A stretch of 64,000 bases of DNA from Haliea alexandrii (GTDB taxonomy: Bacteria; Pseudomonadota; Gammaproteobacteria; Pseudomonadales; Halieaceae), in contig NZ_RFLW01000001.1 in NCBI RefSeq assembly GCF_003719295.1, forward strand, positions 1,072,955 through 1,136,954, given 5' to 3'. Positions 6,604-13,995 of this stretch are shown here, piece by piece. Under the pieces are notes generated by a model. That model saw nothing but the letters and a program-made list of their open reading frames with translations, did no database searches and was not told where the DNA came from. The translations under genes and the position numbers were made by a program. Each line of letters starts with the position of its first letter. Within the stretch, counting starts at the first letter, position 1.

Positions 6604-7389
6604 ATGGCTCAACGCGCACTACGAATATGGCCGCTACTTACGGGTACGCACCGCTATGAAAAGGTCGTCTCGACCCGGAACAGGGGCCACGGCCAATACA
6701 TCACCGCGCCGATTCTCGCCTATCTGATTGAAACACCGAATGGCCGTATTCTGTATGACGTTGGGTGTGACTATCGCAAGATTGCTGACCCCGCTTTACG
6801 CTCCAGGTATTACGGCCCCATGCAGGACCTGTTCGACCCCCCGGAAATGGATGAGAGCCAGCGTATTCCCAGTTATCTGAACAAACTGGGTCTGAGCGCC
6901 AGTGATGTAGACGTCGTCTTTCTCGGTCACCTGCACTTTGACCACGCCGGAGGGCTGTGTGACCTCCCGGGCTGCGAGGTGCATGTGCATGCCGAAGAAG
7001 TCAGCGCCGCGGCAACCCGGCTGGATGCGGGAATATTCGAAGACGAGGTTGCCAGCGCGAACACGTGGCGTTTGCAAAACTCCGAGTACGATGTGGCAAC
7101 TGGCGTCAGCGCACTGTTCACGCCGGGGCACACGGCGGGCCACATGTCACTGTTCATTGAGTTGCCGAAGGGGCGCCCGGTCATTCTCTGCGGAGATGCG
7201 GCGGATTTAACTGAGAACCTCACGGATGAAGTTGCGCCGGGCTATTGTTGGCAGGACAATGACACGCTCGCAATCGATAGCATTCGACGATTGAAAGCCA
7301 TTGGGGCGGCCGAGAATGCCGAGTTGTGGCCGAATCATGATTTCGAGTTCTTTAATTCGCTACCGGCGTTTCCTGGGTGGCGAGATTGA
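6604..7389 (+). CDS. Metallo-beta-lactamase hydrolase, AHL-lactonase-like
   Basis: The 261-residue protein carries the di-zinc motif HLHFDHAGG with His109, His111, Asp113 and His114. A later FTPGHTAGHMSLF provides the next ligand His, and a GDAADL motif provides the bridging Asp. The final NHDFE gives the last His. Overall length and spacing match the AttM/AiiA-type N-acylhomoserine lactonase family, which opens the lactone ring of quorum-sensing signals. The sequence alone cannot exclude other lactones or esters. I chose ATG 6604, five bases after GGAGG; GTG 6598 overlaps that site. No luxI/luxR pair is visible in the window. Confidence 0.78.
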   Translation: MAQRALRIWPLLTGTHRYEKVVSTRNRGHGQYITAPILAYLIETPNGRILYDVGCDYRKIADPALRSRYYGPMQDLFDPPEMDESQRIPSYLNKLGLSASDVDVVFLGHLHFDHAGGLCDLPGCEVHVHAEEVSAAATRLDAGIFEDEVASANTWRLQNSEYDVATGVSALFTPGHTAGHMSLFIELPKGRPVILCGDAADLTENLTDEVAPGYCWQDNDTLAIDSIRRLKAIGAAENAELWPNHDFEFFNSLPAFPGWRD

Positions 7390-7451
7390 GAGCTGCTCAC
7401 ATATAACCCTTTCGCTATCCTCAATAGCGCGCCGCCCGGAACCTGAATTCT

Positions 7452-7724
7452 ATGGATTGGAAAATCTTTTTCACAATTTTCGCATCGGTTTTTGTTGCCG
7501 AACTCGGCGACAAAACCCAATTGGCGACGATGCTCTTCTCCGCCGATAAGGCAGTGAGCAAATATACGGTATTCCTTGCCGCGTCGGCCGCGCTTGTTGT
7601 CGCTTCGGGGCTGGGCGTTTTGGCTGGTAGCGCGATATCGGGGTATATCGACGAGAAAATCCTGCATTACGTTGCGGGCACTGGCTTTATCCTTATCGGC
7701 ATGGTGACGCTGTATAACGCTTGA
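7452..7724 (+). CDS. GDT1/TMEM165-family (UPF0016) half-transporter
   Basis: A 90-residue membrane protein with the diagnostic ExGDKT motif (residues 17-22, AELGDKTQ), a central helix, and a C-terminal GTGFILIGMVTLYNA helix. It is about half the length of the two-repeat GDT1 proteins. Such single-repeat members probably work as dimers or with a partner half. The family exchanges Mn2+/Ca2+ for protons and protects against manganese or acid stress. I find no second half-gene nearby. The start ATG 7452 is close to the preceding stop, with a weak ribosome binding site. Confidence 0.8.
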   Translation: MDWKIFFTIFASVFVAELGDKTQLATMLFSADKAVSKYTVFLAASAALVVASGLGVLAGSAISGYIDEKILHYVAGTGFILIGMVTLYNA

Positions 7725-7875
7725 GTCGATAACGGGTGTTGGCGGCTCAACTCATCTGGCTCTGGTAAACACTGCTACACTGTTTGATGGAGGTGGCGGG
7801 GACACTTTCGCTGCTAACGCTGACCGGAGTAGCTCGGCTTGTGCGCTTGATCTGGCGCTGGTTGTGGGGGGTGGC

Positions 7876-8862
7876 ATGGTGGGGTATATCGGCAAGGTTT
7901 TTCTGGTGGTGTGTTTGTACATTGTTGCCAGTGCGGCGGTGGCACAGGACGTTGAAGGAGTTATCGAACACCCGATGATCGAACGCTACCCCGGGCAGGT
8001 CATCGCCTGGCAGCACATCGAAAACTACCAACCGTATAAAGTGGCGATAGGTCCTGTCGCCGGCTACCGGTCCATTGCCGACTGGATAGAAACGGAAGGC
8101 CGGGTCACGCGAACCTTCTACAAATACGAAGGTGAAGACCGCACCTTCTCCGAGATCTACAAGAATTACCTGGATGCGCTCAAGCAGCAGGGTTTCGAGA
8201 TTATCGGCGAGGGCATGTCAGCCGATCGCAAGGGTGTTGCAGTGGGTTCCCGTCAGTGGATGGAAGTCACCTTTCGCGCCAATCCAGCAGCCAAGCCGGG
8301 CGCAGTGGGCACAATGTTTGCCGGTACCTCGTCTTCCGGCGGCGCGGGTGCCATTGTTGCCAGTAAAGAGCGTGCTGCCGGGCTGGCTTATGTCGTGGTG
8401 TATGTAGAGCAGCATTCGAACAATTATGTGGGTACGTTGATCGATATTGTCGAGGTTGAGGCAGCAGAAACCGGCCTGGTGGTGGTTGACGCCGAGGCGA
8501 TAGGCTCGGATATTGAAGAATACGGGCGCGTGGTGCTGGACGGCATCGTATTTGATTTTGACAAGGCGACGCTCCGGGCCGAGTCGAACGCGGCGCTTGA
8601 GGCGATAGTGAGCTATTTGCGGGCCAACCCGGAGAAGCAATTTTATGTGGTCGGTCACACCGACTCAAAGGGTACGTTCGACTACAATCGAACGCTGTCT
8701 GCAGACCGCGCTCGCGCCGTGGTGGAGGCGCTGAAAAACGACTACGATATCGCGTCAGGCCGGTTGCAGCCGCATGGTGTGGGGCCACTGGTTCCGGTTT
8801 TCTCCAACGGCAGTGATGCTGGGCGGGAGAGAAACCGCCGGGTCGAGCTGGTCGAGAGATAA
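7876..8862 (+). CDS. DUF4892 + OmpA-like envelope protein
   Basis: About 328 residues. There is a signal peptide (IGKVFLVVCLYIVASAAVAQ), then an N-terminal domain of the DUF4892 type (roughly 25-210), and then a C-terminal OmpA peptidoglycan-binding domain with IVFDFDKATLRAESNAAL, VVGHTDSKGTFDYN and the SADRARAV...NRRVEL signature. It is probably exported and anchored to the cell wall. ATG 7876 follows a G-rich stretch as ribosome binding site. An upstream GTG would add four glycine-rich residues. No operon partner is obvious. Confidence 0.85.
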   Translation: MVGYIGKVFLVVCLYIVASAAVAQDVEGVIEHPMIERYPGQVIAWQHIENYQPYKVAIGPVAGYRSIADWIETEGRVTRTFYKYEGEDRTFSEIYKNYLDALKQQGFEIIGEGMSADRKGVAVGSRQWMEVTFRANPAAKPGAVGTMFAGTSSSGGAGAIVASKERAAGLAYVVVYVEQHSNNYVGTLIDIVEVEAAETGLVVVDAEAIGSDIEEYGRVVLDGIVFDFDKATLRAESNAALEAIVSYLRANPEKQFYVVGHTDSKGTFDYNRTLSADRARAVVEALKNDYDIASGRLQPHGVGPLVPVFSNGSDAGRERNRRVELVER

Positions 8863-8948
8863 GACGCGAGCTTTAACAGGCAGCGTTTTCTGGTCACAAT
8901 TGGCCGGAATATAACGTGTACTTCGGATAACTTAGAGGGAATACCGCA

Positions 8949-9341
8949 ATGCTTAGCCATGTCATGATCGGCTCCAGCAACATCGAGCAGTCGAAACGGT
9001 TCTACAACGCTGTTCTCGGCGTGCTCGGGGCTGGAGCGCCCATGGAGCACAAGAACGATACCGGGCAAACGCGCTTGTTTTACATCCACGGTGGTTCCAA
9101 CTTCAGTGTGAGTGAACCCATTAATGGCAAACCGGTAACCACCGCCAATGGCTCCACCATCGGCTTCGCCTGCAACTCCCCTGAGCAGGTCAAGCAGCTG
9201 CACGATGTTGCCGTAGCCAACGGCGGCACCAGTGTTGAAGATCCGCCAGGTCCCCGTGATAGCACCATGGGCGTAATGCACCTGTGCTATTTTCTGGACC
9301 CGGATGGCCACAAGATCTGTGGTATTCACCGCGCGAGCTGA
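8949..9341 (+). CDS. VOC family protein
   Basis: This 130-residue protein has the complete single-module VOC pattern: MLSHVMIGSSNIEQSKRFYN, SVSEPINGKPVTTANG, and the C-terminal YFLDPDGHKICG with the conserved Asp-Pro-Asp-Gly-x-Lys. It is similar in type to the VOC protein at 5.8 kb but clearly a different sequence. Substrate unknown. It precedes phhB by 48 bases on the same strand. Confidence 0.82.
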   Translation: MLSHVMIGSSNIEQSKRFYNAVLGVLGAGAPMEHKNDTGQTRLFYIHGGSNFSVSEPINGKPVTTANGSTIGFACNSPEQVKQLHDVAVANGGTSVEDPPGPRDSTMGVMHLCYFLDPDGHKICGIHRAS

Positions 9342-9389
9342 GTAGTTCGCCGGGCATGCGCGGCACACTAACCCACCGAGGAGGAAAAG

Positions 9390-9680
9390 ATGACAGAAGC
9401 CTGTAGCCCAAGCGTTTTGGCGTCTTCCCTGGCGCAGCTCAACGAGCACGCAAGCGGTGCATGGAGTATTGAGGACGGCAAGCTGCACCGCGAGTTCAGC
9501 TTTCCGGACTTTGTTGCCGCCTTCGCCTTCATGGCGAAGGTGGCTTTGCTTGCCGAACGCGCCAATCATCACCCTGAATGGTTCAACGTTTACAACAAAG
9601 TAGTTGTTGACCTGACAACACACGATGCAGGCGGTATATCCAGCAAGGATTTCGACCTCGCCCGGGAGATGTCACAGTAG
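9390..9680 (+). CDS. phhB: Pterin-4a-carbinolamine dehydratase
   Basis: The 96-residue protein has the family signature: [20 protein letters not shown], then [20 protein letters not shown], then [14 protein letters not shown]. The HHPEW and THD motifs hold the catalytic histidines. The enzyme (EC 4.2.1.96) dehydrates the 4a-hydroxy-tetrahydropterin formed by phenylalanine hydroxylase and allows cofactor recycling. No phhA is present in the window. A strong GAGGAGG lies just upstream of the ATG. The following gene starts four bases after its stop, so these are probably cotranscribed. Confidence 0.92.
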   Translation: MTEACSPSVLASSLAQLNEHASGAWSIEDGKLHREFSFPDFVAAFAFMAKVALLAERANHHPEWFNVYNKVVVDLTTHDAGGISSKDFDLAREMSQ

Positions 9681-9684
9681 GACC

Positions 9685-9933
9685 ATGCTGCGCGAAGACG
9701 AAGAATCACGCATTATCGAAATGGCATGGGAAGACCGCACGCCGTTTGAAGCCATTGAGGTGCAATTCGGCCTGCAGGAATCCGATGTCATCAAACTCAT
9801 GCGCCGTAACCTCAAGGCAGGCAGCTTTCGGCTGTGGCGGTCACGAGTGAGTGGCCGCGCGACGAAACATGTGCAGCTCCGGTCCGCGGGGGTATCCCGG
9901 GGATACTGTCCGACACAGTACAAGCAGCGGTAG
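9685..9933 (+). CDS. TIGR03643/DUF2805 family protein
   Basis: This 82-residue protein has the strongly conserved motif MAWEDRTPFEAIEVQFGL followed by V-I-K-L-M-RR-L-K-SF-LWR-RV-GR-TKH, characteristic of the small TIGR03643 (DUF2805) family. The function is unknown; the first part resembles a helix-turn-helix. ATG 9685 is four bases after the phhB stop. The C-terminal 25 residues after TKH are variable and may extend beyond the family core. Confidence 0.85.
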   Translation: MLREDEESRIIEMAWEDRTPFEAIEVQFGLQESDVIKLMRRNLKAGSFRLWRSRVSGRATKHVQLRSAGVSRGYCPTQYKQR

Positions 9934-9978
9934 TTGCTTCAGGTTCAGTGGTGAAACCACAGTTGGTTGATTGTCAGC

Positions 9979-10224
9979 ATGAGTAAAGAACAACCCAATA
10001 ACCCCCTGCATGGCATTACCATCGAAGTGGCATTAACCCGGTTGGTTGATCGTTATGGTTGGGAGGGCCTGGCGCAGCGAATTGATATCAATTGCTTCAA
10101 GACGGACCCCTCCATCAAGTCTTCGCTGAAGTTTCTGCGCAAAACCCAGTGGGCCAGAGGCAAGGTTGAGCGCCTGTACCTTTCCACATTTGATCGACCG
10201 TCACCGTGGGGGCGTTCGGGTTAG
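9979..10224 (+). CDS. VF530/DUF2132 family DNA-binding-like protein
   Basis: The product has 81 residues. [33 protein letters not shown], then [20 protein letters not shown] and VERLY are the hallmarks of the VF530 family, whose known structure is small and helical with proposed DNA binding. ATG 9979 is used because the family starts with a few residues before NPLHG. Its role is not established. The neighbours are phhB and TIGR03643 upstream and GFA downstream. Confidence 0.87.
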   Translation: MSKEQPNNPLHGITIEVALTRLVDRYGWEGLAQRIDINCFKTDPSIKSSLKFLRKTQWARGKVERLYLSTFDRPSPWGRSG

Positions 10225-10316
10225 TGCCCTGTTGGCGGCCTATTCGATAGGTTTTTGGGTGATCCTGATGCGGTTTGCTTGGCTCGGCCCCACACATTAC
10301 GCGAGGAAGCGATGCA

Positions 10317-10709
10317 ATGCTCAAAGGTTCATGCCACTGCGGCAACCTCAGTTGGCGCCTGGACGGTGAGCCGAGCTCTGCCACTGCCTGTAACTGCACC
10401 GTCTGCCGGCGCTATGGCACGCTGTGGGCCTATGGTCACGAGGACGAGGACGTGCAGGCCTTCGGTGCCACCCAGGCGTATGCCTGGGGTGACCAGTCAC
10501 TGGGTTTCCACTTCTGCCCACGTTGCGGCTGTGTCGCGTTCTGGCGCGCGACCGTCGCCGCTGCAGACGGACGCAGGCGCATGGCGGTGAACCTGCGCCT
10601 CGCGGAACCGGATGACGTTGCTCGCATCCCGGTGAACAGGTTCGACGGGCTGCACTCGTTTACGAGCGGGGGGCAGGATGGCCGCTGTGTGGGCGACCTG
10701 TTGTTTTGA
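10317..10709 (+). CDS. GFA/CENP-V-type zinc protein
   Basis: The 130-residue product has GSCHCGNLSWRL (first metal site), CNCTVCRRYGTLWAY (second) and FHFCPRCGCVAFWRA (third), the three cysteine clusters of the GFA fold. The start ATG 10317 places the first cluster at the N-terminus as in the family. Substrate unknown. This is a more distant relative of the GFA protein at 4.9 kb rather than a recent duplicate, judging from the different linkers. Confidence 0.85.
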   Translation: MLKGSCHCGNLSWRLDGEPSSATACNCTVCRRYGTLWAYGHEDEDVQAFGATQAYAWGDQSLGFHFCPRCGCVAFWRATVAAADGRRRMAVNLRLAEPDDVARIPVNRFDGLHSFTSGGQDGRCVGDLLF

Positions 10710-10749
10710 CATCAAGCCGGTTATGCGTCAAGTCACCGAGGGTCTGCTG

Positions 10750-10950
10750 ATGAAATACATTGTTGTTGGCGCATTGCTGGCCTCAGTGGCAGCCTGTAGT
10801 CACGAGCAGGTTTACTCGGCCGTACAGCAAAACCGGCAATTCGAGTGCAGCAAATTGCCGCAGCCTGAGTACGAAGAGTGCATGCGGGAGACCGGCATGT
10901 CGTATGACGAGTATGAACGCAGGCGGCAGGAGTTGCTCAAGGAAGAGTAG
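10750..10950 (+). CDS. Small predicted lipoprotein
   Basis: This 66-residue protein starts with a short signal peptide (MKYIVVGALLASVAAC) ending in the lipobox V-A-A-C, with Cys16 as the lipidated residue. The mature part contains two further cysteines within QQNRQFECSKLPQPEYEECM and a charged helical tail (MSYDEYERRRQELLKEE). No family is named with confidence. It is probably attached to the outer membrane. GAGGG before the ATG supports the start. Confidence 0.7.
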   Translation: MKYIVVGALLASVAACSHEQVYSAVQQNRQFECSKLPQPEYEECMRETGMSYDEYERRRQELLKEE

Positions 10951-10986
10951 CACGCGGCGAGCCCGTATAACGGATCTGTTACCACC

Positions 10987-11364
10987 ATGTTGCACATTGC
11001 CCTGCACTTCCTTGTTCCGCTGCTGGTGGCGGCCGTGTTTTTTCGTCGCCGCTGGCAGTACGCCACGGTGGTGATGACCGCCACCATGCTGGTGGATCTC
11101 GATCACCTGTTGGCAATCCCCCTGTATGACCCCGGTCGGTGCAGTATCGGTTTTCACCCTCTGCACCAGCCGTGGTTGCTGAGTGTGTATCTGCTGCTTT
11201 GTGTTTTTCCGGCAAGCCGGCTGGTGGGGCTGGGTCTGTGCCTACACATGTTTCTGGATGCCGTCGACTGCCAGCTCACCAGCGGGGTCTGGATCAACCC
11301 GGTGTCAAACACCCTGGCGGGCTTCGTTGTTCAGGGCGGCCTGTCTAGTCTATCCTCCGTGTAA
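10987..11364 (+). CDS. DUF6122-like membrane protein
   Basis: A 125-residue protein with four hydrophobic segments and the motif MLVDLDHLLA followed by P-Y-D-P-x-R-C-x-x-G-F-H-P-L-H. The Asp/His-rich loop and a second LHMFLDAVDC motif in the second half resemble the metal-dependent hydrolase (YdjM/DUF457-like) type of inner-membrane protein. The DUF6122 label is from pattern memory and not tested. The ATG at 10987 lacks a strong ribosome binding site. Confidence 0.65.
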   Translation: MLHIALHFLVPLLVAAVFFRRRWQYATVVMTATMLVDLDHLLAIPLYDPGRCSIGFHPLHQPWLLSVYLLLCVFPASRLVGLGLCLHMFLDAVDCQLTSGVWINPVSNTLAGFVVQGGLSSLSSV

Positions 11365-11536
11365 AACTTGCTTGAGATCGCTTGCAGCAGCGCGGCGGTG
11401 GCGACACAGTGCCCGACAGCTTCACTCACGGCACATCCGTGATACCTTCGCGGCCGGGGTGTGAATGCTCGCGGCGCCAGAACCCGTAGATGACGCACGC
11501 GCCTTGCCAGTGGCCAGCAGTAATTGAGGAGGAAAA

Positions 11537-11734
11537 ATGTCGGCCCTACACCAGCAGCACGTGGACTGCCCCTACTGCGGTGAGTCCATTGAAGTATTGA
11601 TCGATGAAAGTGAAGCCGGGCAGCAGTATATCGAAGACTGCCAGGTCTGCTGTCGCCCCATTCTGTTCCATGTGGCCGTGAGTATGGATGGTGAGCTGTC
11701 GGTTACCGTGCACGATGAAAATGAAACGTTCTGA
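11537..11734 (+). CDS. CPXCG-motif cysteine-rich protein
   Basis: The 65-residue protein contains CPYCGESIEVLIDESEAGQQ followed by Y-I-E-D-C-x-V-C-C-R-P-I, the defining features of the CPXCG family: a CxxC zinc knuckle at the N-terminus and a CxVCC motif in the middle. Function unknown; it probably binds zinc. A strong GAGGAGG precedes the ATG. The next gene starts 16 bases after the stop, so they may form an operon. The preceding 172 bases (11365-11536) hold no gene that I can support. Confidence 0.9.
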   Translation: MSALHQQHVDCPYCGESIEVLIDESEAGQQYIEDCQVCCRPILFHVAVSMDGELSVTVHDENETF

Positions 11735-11750
11735 TTGTTAGGGGTTGGCG

Positions 11751-12194
11751 ATGTTTGAAATACTGTTATCTGAAGATATAGCGGCTCCACCGGAAGTGGT
11801 CTGGGAGGTAATTACGAACACCGAGGACTACCCGCTGTGGAATACCTTCGTTGTATCCTGTGATTCCACCTTTCGCGTGGGTGATCCCATCCATATGAAG
11901 GTAAGGGTGTTGCCGTTCATGACGCAGCCGCAGACGGAAACGATCTGGCGCAATGAGGAGGGCAAGCTGCTTGATTACGGCATCAAGGCACCGCTCGGTG
12001 CTCTGACCAGCACGCGGCAGCACTGTCTGAGTGCAACAGCGTCGGGTGGTACCCACTATGAATCCGTGTTTCGGTTGGAGGGGTGGTTTGCCCCGGTGGT
12101 GGGCTTGCTCTTTGGTGCCCAGTTGCGCAGGGGCTTTGGTGAAATGACGCGGGGAGTAGCGCGCCGCTCAGGCGAAAAAATAGCTATGCAGTAG
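11751..12194 (+). CDS. SRPBCC (START-like) domain protein
   Basis: This 147-residue protein begins EILLSEDIAAPPEVVWEVIT and continues NTEDYPLWNTFV, the usual opening strand and helix of a SRPBCC fold. A long C-terminal helix (FGEMTRGVARRSGEK) closes the ligand cavity. Members bind lipids or small hydrophobic ligands. ATG 11751 fits the family better than the TTG six bases earlier. The last 27 bases overlap, tail to tail, with the minus-strand DUF2306 gene. Confidence 0.82.
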   Translation: MFEILLSEDIAAPPEVVWEVITNTEDYPLWNTFVVSCDSTFRVGDPIHMKVRVLPFMTQPQTETIWRNEEGKLLDYGIKAPLGALTSTRQHCLSATASGGTHYESVFRLEGWFAPVVGLLFGAQLRRGFGEMTRGVARRSGEKIAMQ

Positions 12195-12536
12195 TCGCCC
12201 CGGCATGGCGAGCGCCCCGATGGCCGCGCCTACGGTACCCAGGTAGGCACCGACGGCAAAGCCTCTGTGACGCCGGATATTTCCGCGTCGTACAGCGCCG
12301 ACCGAGACCACCACGCAGATCATGACCCAGATGGACAGCAGGTGAATCGGGCCATAGCCGAGAAACCCATTGCCGGGGTTGGTCAGCCAGAATGAGGAGA
12401 TGGCAGCGACAATCATTGCCGCCATCCAGGACCAGCCAACAAACCGATGGCGCGGTGTGCCCTTGGTAGCGGCGAGCTGCAAACCACCGATGGCCAGCAC
12501 CCAGAGTGCCGCCGTGAGGTGAATGTAAACACTCAT
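12168..12536 (-). CDS. DUF2306 family membrane protein
   Basis: About 122 residues with four helices. IHLTAALWVLAIGGLQLAAT, then KGTPRHRFVGWSWM, and HLLSIWVMICVVVSV and RRHRGFAVGAYLG are typical of DUF2306: conserved His residues in the first and third helices and an HR loop. The longer reading upstream gives unrelated sequence, so I start at ATG 12536. The family is uncharacterised; some members resemble haem-binding membrane proteins. It converges on the SRPBCC gene with a 27-base overlap. Confidence 0.75.
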   Translation of the reverse strand: MSVYIHLTAALWVLAIGGLQLAATKGTPRHRFVGWSWMAAMIVAAISSFWLTNPGNGFLGYGPIHLLSIWVMICVVVSVGAVRRGNIRRHRGFAVGAYLGTVGAAIGALAMPGRLLHSYFFA

Positions 12537-12726
12537 TGCGCGGTATGCCGAGCCATCATCGGACTGATGCGAGCCTGCATCGGCGGGTTTCCTGTTCAGG
12601 TGATAGCAGTGCGCATAGTAGAGTGCACACGCACTCGCGGCAATGGCGCGGCTTGCGGCCATTCCCCCGTTTCCCGCACAATGCTGGCATGATCCACCCT
12701 CTGAATTCTTCCGGTACTGCGTAACC

Positions 12727-13455
12727 GTGGCGATTGACGGCGTTGCCTACATTGTTGTGCTGACCTTTGCGGCCGGCGTGTGCATACCGCTGGGCGGTTG
12801 GATTGCCAGCTTCGAGCGTATTCAGCGGCAATGGCTGGAACAGGAGGTGCGGCACTTCCTGATTGCCCTGGGCGGTGGGCTGTTGTTGGGTGCGGTGTTC
12901 CAGGTGCTGTTGCCGGAGGGGCTGGCGCGTTTCGGCAGTTCGCTTGCAGCGGTATCGCTGTTCGTCGGTGGCGGCCTGGCGGTGTTCCTGCTGGAGCGGC
13001 TGTTGGCGGCGCGGCGGCGTGAGTCACCGCAATTGTTGGGGCTGCTGTTGGACTACGTGCCCGAATCCATTGCGTTGGGCGGCTTGATTGCCACCGATCC
13101 ATCCCTGGCGCTGGTGCTGGCGATCGTCATCGGTTTGCAGAATTTGCCCGAGGGCTTCAATGCTTACCGTGAACTGGCGGCAGCGGGGCGCGATTCGTCT
13201 GTGAAGATACTGGGCGTGATGTCTGCGTTGACCTTGCTCGGACCGCTGGCCGGATTGTCCGCATACTTCTTCCTGGGCGAGCGGCCTGCGGTGCTCGGTG
13301 CCATCATGCTGGCCTCTGCCGGTGGCATTGTGTACCTGATGTTCCAGGATATCGCTCCGCAGGCGCGCTTGAACAAGCATTGGGCACCGCCGCTGGGCGC
13401 GGTGCTGGGTTTCGCTTTCACAATGGTCACGTCCATCTGGTTGGGGCACGGCTGA
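12727..13455 (+). CDS. ZIP-family metal transporter
   Basis: The 242-residue protein has the ZIP layout of about seven to eight helices. The conserved helix pair is visible: DYVPESIALGGLIATD (H/D-x-x-P-E metal site) and GLQNLPEGFNAYREL, the N-x-P-E-G motif of helix V. It probably imports divalent cations such as Zn2+ or Fe2+ across the inner membrane. GTG 12727 is chosen; the longer reading begins with a proline-rich stretch that does not look membrane-like. It is followed within 13 bases by the MliC-like lipoprotein gene. Confidence 0.8.
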   Translation: MAIDGVAYIVVLTFAAGVCIPLGGWIASFERIQRQWLEQEVRHFLIALGGGLLLGAVFQVLLPEGLARFGSSLAAVSLFVGGGLAVFLLERLLAARRRESPQLLGLLLDYVPESIALGGLIATDPSLALVLAIVIGLQNLPEGFNAYRELAAAGRDSSVKILGVMSALTLLGPLAGLSAYFFLGERPAVLGAIMLASAGGIVYLMFQDIAPQARLNKHWAPPLGAVLGFAFTMVTSIWLGHG

Positions 13456-13467
13456 CAGGAGAGTTCC

Positions 13468-13995
13468 ATGTATCGATCGGCTGTTGTTTTGTCCCTGCTT
13501 GTGAGCGTGACAGCCTGTGCTGCTGTTGAGGGGCCCTCTGCCGGGGCGCCCTTGTGTGCGGCGGGGTGGGCGCAGGCCGTGGAAACCAACCTGGGCACCG
13601 GAGATGGCAGCGGCCATGGGCCGGATGCGGGTTCGGATGAATGGCAGTCCGTGGTCGAGTTCCGGCTGGGTGTTCGGGGGCTGACGGGGCTGCCGGCGCG
13701 TGGTTCGGCGGCCTGGTGCGCATACATTGAGGCTCTGGCAGCCGATACGGCCCCGGTGCAGTACGTGTGCGAGGACGCCGAGGCTGCTGCGACCCTGAAT
13801 GTACATTTTCTGGCAACTGAGCCGCGTATCATGATCGCCCGGCGCGGTGATGTGCTCTCCCTGCTGACCTTGCAACGCAGTGCCAGCGGTGCGCGCTATC
13901 GGGGAGATGACATGAGTTTCTGGGAGCACCACGGCGAAGCACGGGTGACATGGGGGGCTGACGCGGCTGACGTGCGCTGTCAGGCGCTGCCATGA
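13468..13995 (+). CDS. Lipoprotein with MliC lysozyme-inhibitor-like domain
   Basis: The 175-residue protein begins with MYRSAVVLSLLVSVTAC, a lipoprotein signal with Cys17. The C-terminal ~80 residues match MliC/PliC lysozyme inhibitors: VQYVCEDAEAAATLNVHFL, then the key S-A-S-G-A-R-Y motif, then FWEHHGEARVTWG and a final Cys. In characterised members these loops block the active site of C-type lysozyme. The N-terminal 90 residues are an additional, unassigned region. Its stop overlaps the start of the retropepsin-amidohydrolase gene by four bases, so the two are translationally coupled. Confidence 0.82.
   Translation: MYRSAVVLSLLVSVTACAAVEGPSAGAPLCAAGWAQAVETNLGTGDGSGHGPDAGSDEWQSVVEFRLGVRGLTGLPARGSAAWCAYIEALAADTAPVQYVCEDAEAAATLNVHFLATEPRIMIARRGDVLSLLTLQRSASGARYRGDDMSFWEHHGEARVTWGADAADVRCQALP

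Noticed and set aside
8742-9623. Minus-strand ORF of 293 residues over the VOC and phhB genes
   Set aside because: It is a mirror reading of two clearly coding plus-strand genes in GC-rich DNA and shows no family motif.
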